64,000 nucleotides of DNA, taken from positions 14,880,001 to 14,944,000 of the forward strand of contig JANTQA010000047.1 in NCBI GenBank assembly GCA_027625915.1, written 5' to 3'. Of the stretch, positions 35,444 through 46,241 are shown one piece after another. The notes under the pieces are model-generated. The model saw nothing but the letters and a program-made list of their open reading frames with translations, did no database searches and was not told the origin of the DNA. Both the position numbers and the translations under genes were made by a program. Origin of the DNA: Anaeramoeba flamelloides (taxonomy: Eukaryota > Metamonada > Anaeramoebidae). How positions within the stretch are numbered: the first letter of the stretch is position 1; each line of letters starts with the position of its first letter.

Positions 35444-35989
35444 AAAAACAAATACATGAATATTTATCATCAGTTATTTTTTTCTGTATTTGGGTTTTTT
35501 TAGATGAGTAGAGTTTGTCCAAAACTATTAGTTATTATCTCTTCAAAAAAAAAAATATACCAAAGTTGTATTTAAAGAAAATTCAATGTCACATCCATTT
35601 AAAAAAGTATACCCTAAAATTGACCTTTTTTTCTAGACTAGAGACTTTTAAAAATCGTATTACTATTAACAACAATAAATACAACAGCCTCAAGATTTTT
35701 GAGAACTGGAATGTTGCTTCTATTTTGAATAAACTCGATTAACAAGGATGAAATGATAATGGAAGTTGTTCTTTTGTCTAACTTTTTTTTTCAATTTTAT
35801 TTTTTCATACTATTGAAATCTAAACATGATTTTTCTGTTTTTTTTTTTGGGTTTCTTCTTTAATTGTAAAATAAGATTCTTGCTTGGTCAATTTTAGCTT
35901 CATGTTTAATAAATTATTCTTGGAGAATGTTGGTATATTGTTAAAAATTTTGTTACTTTTTTATTTATTCAAACATCACTAAAGTTAAA

Positions 35990-36530
35990 AATCTTTCTGA
36001 TTTATATTATAGATAACTAGTTGATACAATAATTGACTAACACATATTAATTTGAACATTTGTAATTTTATTCCATTGGTTAGTTTTTTTTTGTTAATTT
36101 TTTTTTTATTTTTTGAACAAGTTCTTTTATTTTTTTAAAGTTTTTTGTCTATTTTTTTTTCTTTTTCTAAGCCAAATTCCTAAATATTATATTTTTAATA
36201 TTTTATTTGTTTTTAAAGTTTTATCAGTGTTTTATTCATTCCAAATTTTTGCTTAATTCTCTCAATTGTTATTATTTTTTTATCAATTTCTGATATTGGC
36301 CCATTCCATTATCACAATCAAATCATCTCTAAATATTTGTATGTATTTTACCAGCTTTTTCATTTTTTATTATTAAATAAATGATAAACAAATGCTAATA
36401 ATGAAGCTAATAACTTATCTCCTTGATAAATCCCTAATAAAACTTTTATCGAGTAATTTTTTATTTAATATTTTTATTTTTTCATTTCTAATATATTTAT
36501 AAAGTATTATTGCGTACCAAAATGTTATCA
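35990..36530 (-). mobile_element. Decayed LINE reverse-transcriptase fragment (palm and thumb)
   Basis: Successive minus-strand frames give a recognisable RT order: 'YKYIRNEKIKILNKKLLDKS' then 'GIYQGDKLLASLL' (the QGD motif, near 36400-36435), 'KYIQIFRDDLIVIME' (the xxDD catalytic motif, near 36325), 'FGMNKTLIK', 'NLGIWLRKRK' and 'SQLLYQLVIYN' (thumb, near 36005-36060). The QGD form points to a non-LTR retrotransposon. At least three frame changes separate these blocks (between QGD and DD, after DD near 36295, and before the LG block), so it is long dead. It could belong to the same family as the 28950-29701 fragment, which covers a later, non-overlapping part. Confidence 0.65.
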
Positions 36531-36879
36531 AAAAAAAAAAAAAAAAAAAGGTGTTTATTAAAACAACTAAATTGGATTTCATTAAATAAAATCGATTTTT
36601 TACTAAAATATAACACTTTTTTTCAAATTGTAAAAATATAATCATTTAGAAATATTAAACCAAAAAGGATTATTTTTTTTGAAAAAAAATGATTTTATGA
36701 AATGAAACTATTTTTTTTGTCAAAATTTGCTTTTTTTCAATTGAGATCCGAGCAATTTTTTTTTTCTTAATTGAATTTTTCTTGTTTCAGTTTTTGAAAT
36801 ATGTTTTCAAATTTGAATTTTTTTCCTTGATATCCTTTGAATTTTTTTTTTTTCGTTACAGCTGTTCGGAGGCCACCAT

Positions 36880-37302
36880 GAATTTTTTTCAATATCAAAT
36901 TTTGATGTTGATATAGATTTTTAAATCTAAGTTCAATATAAAAATAATAAAGCTCATATTGAAAATAATTTTTGATAAATGGGTTAATATAAAAAATAAT
37001 CTTCTGATATGATCAAAACCAAAATTAAATTTTTTAAAGAGTTTATCTTTTTTCTGATTTCTCTTAGAATTTTCGCTGTTTATAATCATTTTTGTCTCTA
37101 AATTTTTTGTCCTTCCTCAATGAATTTTCAATGTTTAGTGTCATTTTGGTCTCTGAAAATTTATTTTTTGAATATCAGAAAAAATTCTTGAATATTGGCT
37201 CATTTAGGAAAAAATATTTTCTAAATGAACTTTCTGATTGCCCTCCGATTCAACTTTTTATAAATCTAAATCAAAATCAAAATTTGATATTGAAAAAAAT
37301 TC
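36880..37302. mobile_element. MITE-like element with ~33-bp terminal inverted repeats
   Basis: The left GAATTTTTTTCAATATCAAA plus TTTTGATGTTGAT and right (ending TTTGATATTGAAAAAAATTC) are inverted copies with one or two differences, enclosing about 355 bp. Imperfect symmetry continues inward ('ATTTTTAAATCTAAG' and 'ATAAATCTAAAT'). No target-site duplication or coding frame was recognised. Confidence 0.7.
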
Positions 37303-37803
37303 AGGGTAGCTTTAGGAAAAACAGTATTTGTATTTTTTGTACTATAAGAAGTGAAATTTTAAAATACCTTTTTTGATGTCAAACCATTCATTTACCAGGA
37401 TCAAATCTCTGGTAAGTGACTAGATCCTTAAATAAAAAATATATCACTTAACCTAAAAAGCAACAGAGTTCTAAAAAACGCTTCAAATGTTTGAAAAATA
37501 AATTTCGATAAGTCTTATTAAAAAAATATTGATAGCTCACTCGATCAGAAAAATATTCTTGACTTGTTAGAATATTTCAAAATATTATTAATATTTAATT
37601 TTTTTTTTTAGAATTTTATCACTGTAAATAATTGGGTTAATATCAAAATAAATCAATTAAAATAGGAGAAATGGTAATATTTTAAATTAAGCTGTTGAAA
37701 AATGATTAAAATTGATAAAAAAATAAAAGAAAAAGTAAAAAAAAAAAAAACAGAGAAATAATTGATAAAAGTGTAAAAAAAATCATTGTAATATTTATTG
37801 TAG

Positions 37804-38952
37804 TTAATCAAAATCTCTATCTTTGAGGATAAGAGGCGCGACTGTAGTCCAAGTATATAGCAAAGTTACAACCCATTGGGAAACGATTTTCACCCACATT
37901 GAAATAACACCTGTGTCTACTGTTTTTGAAGTTGAGGTCATTTCCAAATTCCATCCCGTTAATAGCATTGCGATATATAGTGAAGCCATTGCATAAACGA
38001 AATGGAAAAAGGAATAAGAGTAGGGTGCTCTATCCTGTAGTCCCGTATATTCGTCTTTATCTACTGCTAATCTAAATGTATTTGATCTTCCCGAAAGGTT
38101 AAAAGTTGAATAAGTGATCACAATGACTGCGAGAATGATACCAGGGATGATTTGCAAGGTGCTAGCATTTTCCATTGAGAAGGGGTTACATGTTTTATCA
38201 TTTTGACTTGCTAAAGCGGCAATTACGAGGTACCCGCAATAAACAAATGTAACACCGGATTCAAAAACGCTGCCTGTTTCAACTTTGAGTGAGATTGCAG
38301 AATAGATCACGGCAAAAACCAAAACCAGTGATATGATTGTAGAATTCAGTTTACATTTTGAGCCACTGAAATAGACGAAGGAAAGAACAGAGACGGTAAT
38401 GCCAATGGCGTACAATGCAATTGTAAAGATTAATAGCACTAAGAACCATTCACGTTCAACGAATGTTGTGCCAAGATCTTTGATCCAGCCAATTAAATAA
38501 ATGATTTGCATCAACAAAAACACACCGCTGAGGATTTGAGAGATCCTTCCCCAAACTAAGAAAAAGGGATTAGGAATAAAAATGCAAGCAACAAAAATTG
38601 CTGCCAGCAGAAAAAACTTTCCAAGCCACCACCCGTTCTGAACAGAGGATCGAAAGTCTGTTGTGTCGTTTCCCCTGTATCCAATTAAAATCAGCATTTG
38701 AAGAAAAAAAAATATAAACAAAACAAAGGAAATTCTAAAAACCAAATGCTTCCCAATGCAACTATCCTTTTGATCCCCTTTGAATTGATCACAGCTATCA
38801 AAGGAAGACAACCTGTCAAAGCCACCTTGTCCAAATGACCTCAAGATGAGTGCCAAGACCACACCAATTGTAAATATTACTGCATACGCAGACCTGACTC
38901 GGTTGTGCTTTTTTGCGAAAAAGGATTTTTTTGTATCAAAATCTCCGTCCAT
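37804..38952 (-). CDS. SERINC (serine incorporator / TDE1) family membrane protein
   Basis: 382 residues in a single exon. About ten hydrophobic membrane spans lie near residues 23-40, 70-90, 108-130, 136-156, 167-190, 200-220, 230-250, 268-288, 318-338 and 352-378. Family landmarks: 'VRSAYAVIF' before the first span, 'GKHLVFRISFVLFIFFFLQM', 'WFLVLLIFTIALY', 'YSYSFFHFVYAMASLYIAML' with the following 'TGW', and the C-terminal 'WVKIVSQWVVTLLYTWTTVA' with 'PLILKDRDFD'. SERINC proteins are conserved in eukaryotes, linked to serine lipid synthesis and shown to scramble phospholipids. Most are about 400-470 residues and start with an extra N-terminal span and a Cys-rich motif. Here the protein begins with a short charged segment, so that span is absent or lies on an unseen upstream exon. 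It converges with MetAP2. Confidence 0.93.
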   Translation of the reverse strand: MDGDFDTKKSFFAKKHNRVRSAYAVIFTIGVVLALILRSFGQGGFDRLSSFDSCDQFKGDQKDSCIGKHLVFRISFVLFIFFFLQMLILIGYRGNDTTDFRSSVQNGWWLGKFFLLAAIFVACIFIPNPFFLVWGRISQILSGVFLLMQIIYLIGWIKDLGTTFVEREWFLVLLIFTIALYAIGITVSVLSFVYFSGSKCKLNSTIISLVLVFAVIYSAISLKVETGSVFESGVTFVYCGYLVIAALASQNDKTCNPFSMENASTLQIIPGIILAVIVITYSTFNLSGRSNTFRLAVDKDEYTGLQDRAPYSYSFFHFVYAMASLYIAMLLTGWNLEMTSTSKTVDTGVISMWVKIVSQWVVTLLYTWTTVAPLILKDRDFD

Positions 38953-41900
38953 ATGATTGATTGTGGTTTTGGTTTTGAAATAAGAAGAGTATTTTTCGAG
39001 AAGAAAATATTAAAAAATGATCATTTCTCTTTTCAACGAAAGAGGTTATTGATTCAATTTATTTGACTTTTCACACACGTTATTGAAATACCGAATTGTT
39101 GTTTTGTTTGTTAACAGGTTTCGTGAACAATAATCAAGGGTTTTGATTTGAATTGTAAATTCTACTTTTTAACTTATAAATGGGAAAAAATTTATATTTT
39201 ATTTCCAATTTACTTTTTTGAAGTTTACAATTTTTCAACTTTGTCAGTTATTGTTTGTCTTTTCAATATATTTACTTGGGATTTTTTATTGTTATGCATT
39301 GGATATAGAAAGAATACTCCAGGAAAGTCTAGTTCAATTATTGAAATTGAATAATTAAAATGGTAGGAATATTTCTCCCCTTTTATTAAGCAAAACATCT
39401 GATTTATAAATTTTCTCTTTTTGGTTTGTCTTGAGATCGTTTGTTCCGATCTTCATCTGAAAGAAATCTTATCGATTTTTTTCATTTTTATTTGAATATG
39501 TAAAAGGGTGTTGTAGATGTTTTTTTCTTATTTTAAGTTTTTAGTTTTTGGTAACAAATGATCAAGGTAGAAAAAGTGCTTTCAAATTTACTAATATTTA
39601 TACAGTCAATTATATCAAGTTTTATTTCTAAACGACCATTCTTACATGATTCAACTTTTCCATTGGTAAATTGGTTTGAATTTCATAGCTCCTTTTAAAG
39701 AGTTTAAGAGAAATATATAGATTTTGTTTTATTATACAATTGTATGAAGGTTTACTTTCCCTATGATGAATAAAAAAGGTTAATCTGGTATTTTAGTATT
39801 GGTGCTTTTTGTTATGGTTCTTCGATGATCTATCTTCAACTTAATATAAAATTTAATTGTTCTATAAAAAATGAACTTTTACTTTTTTTTCCAAAATCTG
39901 AATTTTGTGTGAATTACTGTTATGATATTGTTTGGGTTAAACTGGATATTTAAACTTTAAAATTCAAAATTTCCATTTTCTGCTCTATCTCTGAAGAGAA
40001 AAGAAGTAAACTAGTGTTGGATCATTAATTTTTCATATTTTTTGGAATATTTTTTTTTATAAATTTTGGTTTTAATAATTTATATCATAAAAATATAAAA
40101 GGTATTCATAACAATGAAAAATTGACAGTATTCAAAGAATAAAATAAAAAAATGACACATGGCAAGTAGTATATTTATAACAAATCTTTTATTTTGAATG
40201 GTAAACGGGAAAGATTACATTTGAAAATAAAATTTGATGAAATCAATATGTATAAAATTTTAATAAAAGTGTGTTTTTCGGAGCTGTTTCTTGTTTATTA
40301 TCCTAATATATATGTGAGTAAAAAGGTTATTGTCTTGTATTTCTCCACATATTCTTATGATTTATTTTTAATAAGAAGGTTTTTTTTGAATTCTACTTCA
40401 AATATTTTTATCAAACTAGGTAGAGGCAAATAACAGTAATTCTACGACTCAACCGAAAAAAAAATTAAATTCCCGAAATAAAAAAAAACAATTAAAAAGG
40501 ATCCAACTTGATGAAAAAAAAAGAAAAAAATATAGTTAAATATTTATATTAATAATCCCAATATTTTAGTTATTAAAAATTAACAAAAAATGATGATTTT
40601 TAAGTTGTAATAAAATTAATGAGTCTAAAAAAAAAAAATATAAAATAAAAAAAAAATTTGAAATCAGTATATTTTGGTACCAAGAAATTTTCTCTCCTCA
40701 AAAAAGAATAAAAATATATAAAAATAAATAATTATAATATTAAAAAAATAAATCCAACAAATCGATATTTCTGAAAAAGAATTTAAAAATATAATATGTT
40801 CTTTGGTAATATTTGAATTAGATAAAAAAAAAATCAACAATGAATTCAAGATGTGATTTGTAAAATTATTTCAAAATATACAGTAATTTGTTCATCAAAA
40901 AAATTTCCAATAAAAGGTGTTCTATGGAGAATTAAAAATAAAACGGGTTATAAAAAGGTTATTATATAAAATATTAAAACTGCTATCAATAAATAATAAT
41001 TTTTAATTTATATTGCATTTCTCTCAAAGGGGAGTAGCTAAAAATAAAAAAATCTTGTTTTTTTTTTTTTCTTTTTTTTTTCTTTTTTTTTTCAAGGATA
41101 AGCAAAAATAAGATTATTGAGAGACAAGAAAAATGATAAAATACAGTTGAAAGTTGATAATTAATACAAGTAATGCCTCAAAAAATAAATTTACCAAAAA
41201 AAGTCAATGTAAAAAATATTTTCTACCATTCTCAGTGAATCATTGATACAAAATTGTTTCAATTATTTAAAATTTAAAATTGATTACAATAATTTGTTGA
41301 ATAATAAATATCTGAATTTTAAAAGAAATTACATAGTTTCAATTTTTTTAAAATTTATTTTGGATTTTAAAGGATTTTTTTTTTTCAAATTTACTTTTTT
41401 ATAAAAAAAAAGAAAAATATTTTTATTAAATCAGAAAAAATGATCTGATCTACAATTTGAAAATTTATTTTGAGAAGACAAGGTATTAATCTCAATGAAT
41501 ATGTTCAATTTCTTTAATAAAAAAGGTCTCCTTTGATGGAATAAAATTACATATGTTCTTGATCAATTTTTAATATTGTTTTGATTGTGGTTTTTAATTA
41601 AACTAAATTCCAAAATTTTGGGCACAGTTTAAACAGTTGAAAGAATAACAATACTACACTTTAAATTCAATTTAGAAAGAATTTTGTTTTTACAACTATT
41701 TTCATTTTTTGTCTTTTTTTTGATTTGTTTTCATTTCCTTATTTCCAGTTACATAATCTGTTTGGTTTAGATCTGGAATTTTTTTTTCGATGGTTGATAG
41801 AAGGTTAGTGTTGAGTTTGTTTAATAGAAAAATAGCATACAATTGGTAGATGGTATCTTAACATTTGATCGATCAACAATTGTTAGTGAAATTTAAACAA

Positions 41901-42557
41901 ATTTACCAATACATTTTTTGTTCCGCTCATTTCATTATTATGGACTCATCAATTTTTATTTTTTCGTTTTATATTTTTTTCTTTTATTTGGGTTAAAATG
42001 ATTACTTATTGAAACATTAATACCGTGTAAATTAAATGAGGTTTTGTATTAGGTTTTGGAAAAATATAATAAATTGAGTTTTATTTTTGCCTATTTGTGA
42101 TTTTGGGTAGACTCAAATTTTTGGAATGGGGATTAGTTTATAAATCAATTTAACTAGGATAGATCACACTTTCCTATTTATTGAAAAGATTTTATTTATT
42201 TTGTGAATGAAACAATTTAAATGATTCAATTTCAACGAAACTTAGAATTCAACATTCATAAATCTACATACTCACTTAAGCAATATTATAAAATATTATA
42301 TTTCCATTCAGATTAACTTGTAAATAACTTCATATATTTATGATTTACAGATATTATTGTACTTATTGTATCAATAACTATATCTAAAGAGTATTTGATG
42401 CTGCAATAATATAATTCTAGTTACATTAGAAAAAAAAAATTAAAAAAAAAAAAGAAAAGTAGTATCTTAAATAAAAATTTATTAAAAATAATACAATCAA
42501 ATGAACAGGTTCTAAATAAATGATGATAAAAAAAAATAAATGTTTGTACTAGACTAT
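38953..42557. other. 3.6-kb interval, nothing recognised
   Basis: AT-rich sequence with T/C and A-rich tracts (41055-41093). Short frames are low in complexity. It contains the SERINC upstream region and the 3' side of the ankyrin-RhoGEF gene. Confidence 0.6.
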
Positions 42558-43879
42558 TCAAAAAATGAATTCAAAATTTAAATTTAAATCATTAAAAATT
42601 TCCTTTTCGATTTTTGAAAGGGAAAAATCCAATGGTTCTTCTTTTTTGGGATTATATTGATTTATTTCCTCATTTTGGTTAAATTCTGACTTTTTTCCAC
42701 GACTGCTGCCATTATCGATAGGTTCAACATCCACGACGTCATCAAGTTCGTATTCAATAAAGATCTTTTCAGTGTTATTCTTCAAATTGTTAATTTGATT
42801 ATTTAAATTATCCTTTTCAGAGGACTTTCTTAATAACGGATCAATTTTTGAATATTTTAACATTTTACCCCGAAAAGATTTTAAATTTTTCAAAAGTTTC
42901 GAATCACAAGATTTAATTGACGAAGAATAACTCAAAAGTGATGTTATTTTTTGATATGCAGTATCTGTAAACAAAACCCTTGCCAAAAATTTAATATGCT
43001 TCTCATTTAGTTGAATTCCATCGGTTTGCTTTACTAAGTGAGTGATATTTGAAATGCAATTAAGCTTAAATCCGCCCAGGGTGTGGTCTGTCGCGATTGT
43101 GTTTTGTACCCCTATTCTTTTACCTGTGAAATAAATTATTTTGCCTTGGAAAACTTTGTTAGCCCTGATAGTTTTTACAGAATATTCCTCGGCTCTTTGA
43201 TTACATTTTTCGATTAAGCTTTTAGTCAAAACATTAATAATTGTTTTCAAAAAATTTGTTTTTTCCGAAGAATTTAAATATAATTTGAGAGTTGCCCTGG
43301 GTGAAAAGAGCAATAATTTATTTTTATTTGTCTTTTTTGTTTTTGTCATCCATATATTAATTAATTTCAGTTTTTGCCATGGATACCAATTTTGGTTAAT
43401 TTTCTTCATTATAAAAAGACAATCGTTAAACAATAAGATTTTAGATTTCAAAATTCCAAATTCCTTTTTCTCAGATGAATGGGTTTTACTTTTTTTGGAA
43501 TGATCTCTTTTAAAGATTTGCTTTGTGTTGGACTTGTAATTATATGTGTGTAAAGAATCATTCCAAATTTGTTTTATTTCGCAATAGTCAAACCAAATTA
43601 ATTGGCTGTTAGGATTGATTAGACTTTTTTCGATTTCAAGAAAAGATTGGATTAATCGAATGTTATCATATTGAACGCATAAATTTTCTGCTATTACTTT
43701 CTCTTTCATTGTTTTTTTTAATTGTCCTAAAGAGTGTTTAATTTTCAGAAAATTTTTTGGTTTTAGATAAATTTTTGAATTTCTGTTGTTATACAAATCT
43801 TTAAAAATTTTATTTAAAATGCCAATATATCGAATTGGTCTTAGAATTAATTTTTTTAATGTGGCGGTAATATTGATAA

Positions 43880-43968
<89 letters not shown>

Positions 43969-46241
43969 TTGTTGTTGTTTTCGTGGTCTTTTTTGTCGCA
44001 TTGTATGTTGCTATTGTTATTGTTGTCATGATTTTCATGGCTGTTATTATTATCAATATCATTGTCGGTGTAACGGCTATGATTCAAACAGTTAAAAAAA
44101 AATCGATAAAATTCTTTACCATGATTAATAACCAATTGGCAATAATGGGAATGGATCCTAAACGTGTCTTTAAGCTGGATTAAAAAGTTGTTAATATTTG
44201 TTGTATAAGTAAATTTATTTGAGATTAATTTATTTAATTGGAAATCAATTTTTAAAATATCTTGTAATAAAATACCAACCAATGTCTCTAATTTGTTAAA
44301 ATAGTTTTTTAATTTCAGAATATTATTATGTTTGATTAAATATTTATTTAGTTTCTTTTTATCTAGACTTGTGTGTATATTATTACTGTTTTGGTTGTTT
44401 TTAATGGGATTTTCATGATTATTCAAATTATTTATAAATGATAAACAAGCTTTGGTTGCGTTTTTTAATTGTTTTAATTGGGTTATATATATTTTTTGAG
44501 AGTTTGACCAAATCCTTAAAGCAAATACTTTATCAAATTCCTTTTTCAAAAAAAGATACAATGGTCTGTTATGGTTTTGCAAAGCCAATTTCTGTGGTTT
44601 CAGTTTAATTAGATCAAAGAGATTAAACCCATTTTCAAAGAACTCTAAAATGATATTCTTCTGTCCCAGAATTATGCTTTTTTCAATCACTGTTAGCCCA
44701 TTCTGATCAGTAATCAAATAGTCACATTCGTTTTCCATTAGTAGCCGAATGAGGTTTATGTGGCCATTCCTAACAGCGATCATTAACGGTGTTTCCAAAG
44801 CTGAATTCTGATGGTTAATATTGGCGTTTGCTTGAATTAATAACTTGGTGGCTTCTTGGGTGCCATGTTCACCTGAAATGAGCAGAGGTGTTTCTTTTCT
44901 TGTAGTTTCCAATTCAATTCTTGACTTGAATCTTATTAAGAGCTCCACACATTTTTTGCAATTACCAGTACACGCATAATGTAAGGCACTCCTCCCTTTA
45001 TTGTCCACAAGAGACACGTCCGCACCAAACGACAGTAGCAGCCCAACCAGTTTTTCTGATTGGCTTTTTGCTGCTAAATGTAAAGGCGTGGCACCAGTAG
45101 TTGTTTGGTGGTTCAACTGATTTGAATTGCTTTTTAAGATCTCAAAAGTTAATTCTAAACTGTTTTTAAACACAGAATCGTGAAGTGCCGTCCATTTGGG
45201 TTTGACAAGACCTTTCATTGTTCCCTCCAATTTCACTTTTTTTTTCTCCTTCTCTTTCTTTGTTTCCATTTCTTCCTCTTTTTTTGTGTCTTCCTCATTT
45301 TCTTCACCAACTTGCTTTCCTTCTTTTCTCACTTCCTCTTCCCCTTCCCCTTCCTCTCCCTCTCCCTCTCCCTCTTTCTCGTTTTCTAGGGTATTTATGT
45401 TCTTTAATTGAGATAAACTGTTTTGAGTCTTTTCGGTTTTTTCAATTGGTATTGGCTTTCCCTCAAAATTCTGTGAATGCCGAATCTTGTTCCCAATTCT
45501 CATGCCAGCTCTTTTAATTTTCGGTATAGGTGGCAAAGATGTTGATCTTTTTAGCTTGAGATTTGTTTTCAAGCACTTTTCTTTTAAGAAGACAAAAGTC
45601 TGTGTTCTTTTGGTTATTCTATGTGTACGGAGTATTGGTTTGATTTTCTCTTTTGGATCAAACATTGTTTTGACTTTTGTTTTTGTTTTTGTTGTTTTTT
45701 CTTGCGTTAACTGTTCTTTGTTGTCCTTTTCTTTGGGTTTGTGGTTGTATTTTATTGGAGGAACTCCATAAGATCTTAAAAATTTTTCGGCTTCCAGGTG
45801 ACCATTTAAAATCGTAAGGTCAACTGCATTCACATTTGTAACAGGGTTTTTGATCCAGGGACTAGCGTTGTATGCTAATAGCAATTTGAGCGATCCAAGA
45901 TTCCCATTTGAGGCGGCAATGTGCAACGCTGTTTGCCCCTTTTTACACATCGCGTCAATGTCTACTGTGTTCATTTTTAAGATCCTTTCAAGGCAATTGG
46001 TATACGATTTGGAGCACAGGTGTAAACAGGTTTCACCTTTCCTTGTTCTGGTATCAACCGACGCACCTTGATCAATCAACACACCAAGGCATTCGTAATT
46101 ACCAATTTGACATGCTAAATGTAAGGGTGTTTTGCCAGATGGTCCCTTAATATTGAGTAAATGGCGATATATTTGGATTAGTTCAGTTAACCTTTTTGGT
46201 TGCCCAGCTACAACGGCTTTGTGTAGTGAACTAAGAGACAT
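42558..46241 (-). CDS. Ankyrin-repeat RhoGEF (DH-PH) protein
   Basis: 1227 residues in one exon. Residues 1-155 hold about five ankyrin repeats ('GKTPLHLACQIGNYECLGVL', 'KGQTALHIAASNGNLGSLKL'). Residues about 157-345 are a Lys/Glu-rich linker. Residues about 350-555 hold about six more repeats ('GATPLHLAAKS', 'GRSALHYACTG', 'ETPLMIAVRNGHINLIRLL'). Residues about 570-880 resemble a Dbl-homology domain, with 'LLQDILKIDFQLN' near its start and 'LKKLILRPIRYIGILNKIFK' matching conserved region 3; a poly-Asn tract (about residues 755-789) splits it. Residues about 930-1060 look like the PH domain ('KSKILLFNDCLFIMKK', 'WYPWQKLKLINIWM'). The C-terminal 150 residues ('KVFQGKIIYFTGKRIGVQNT') are not recognised. 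It probably activates Rho-family GTPases at membranes or scaffolds. The DH call rests mainly on CR3 and its position before PH. Confidence 0.85.
43881..43980. repeat. (GTT)n microsatellite coding for poly-Asn
   Basis: About 100 bases of GTT/TTG repeat with some GCT-containing units near the right end. Read on the minus strand in the RhoGEF frame it is AAC (Asn) with AGC (Ser). The other two minus-strand frames give poly-Gln and poly-Thr and the plus strand gives poly-Leu; those frames are by-products. Confidence 0.9.

Larger units (their letters stand above)
33509..37803. other. Interval between convergent MetAP2 and SERINC genes
   Basis: No host gene is supportable. It carries a hairpin unit (34696-34772), a full-length MITE-like element (34857-35443), a decayed LINE RT piece on the minus strand (35990-36530) and a further inverted-repeat element (36880-37302). 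Confidence 0.65.

Noticed and set aside
35515-35742. 75-residue frame after the MITE at 34857
   Set aside because: It has a few normal-looking residues ('ENWNVASILNKLD') but no recognisable domain, splice partners or conserved start.
43786-44062. Overlapping poly-Leu, poly-Gln and poly-Thr frames
   Set aside because: They are other readings of the (GTT)n tract in the RhoGEF gene, whose 1227-residue frame explains the region.
45180-46150. Several plus-strand frames across the ankyrin/linker region
   Set aside because: Antisense shadows of the minus-strand RhoGEF, rich in Phe/Leu/Ser because the sense strand is Lys/Glu-rich.
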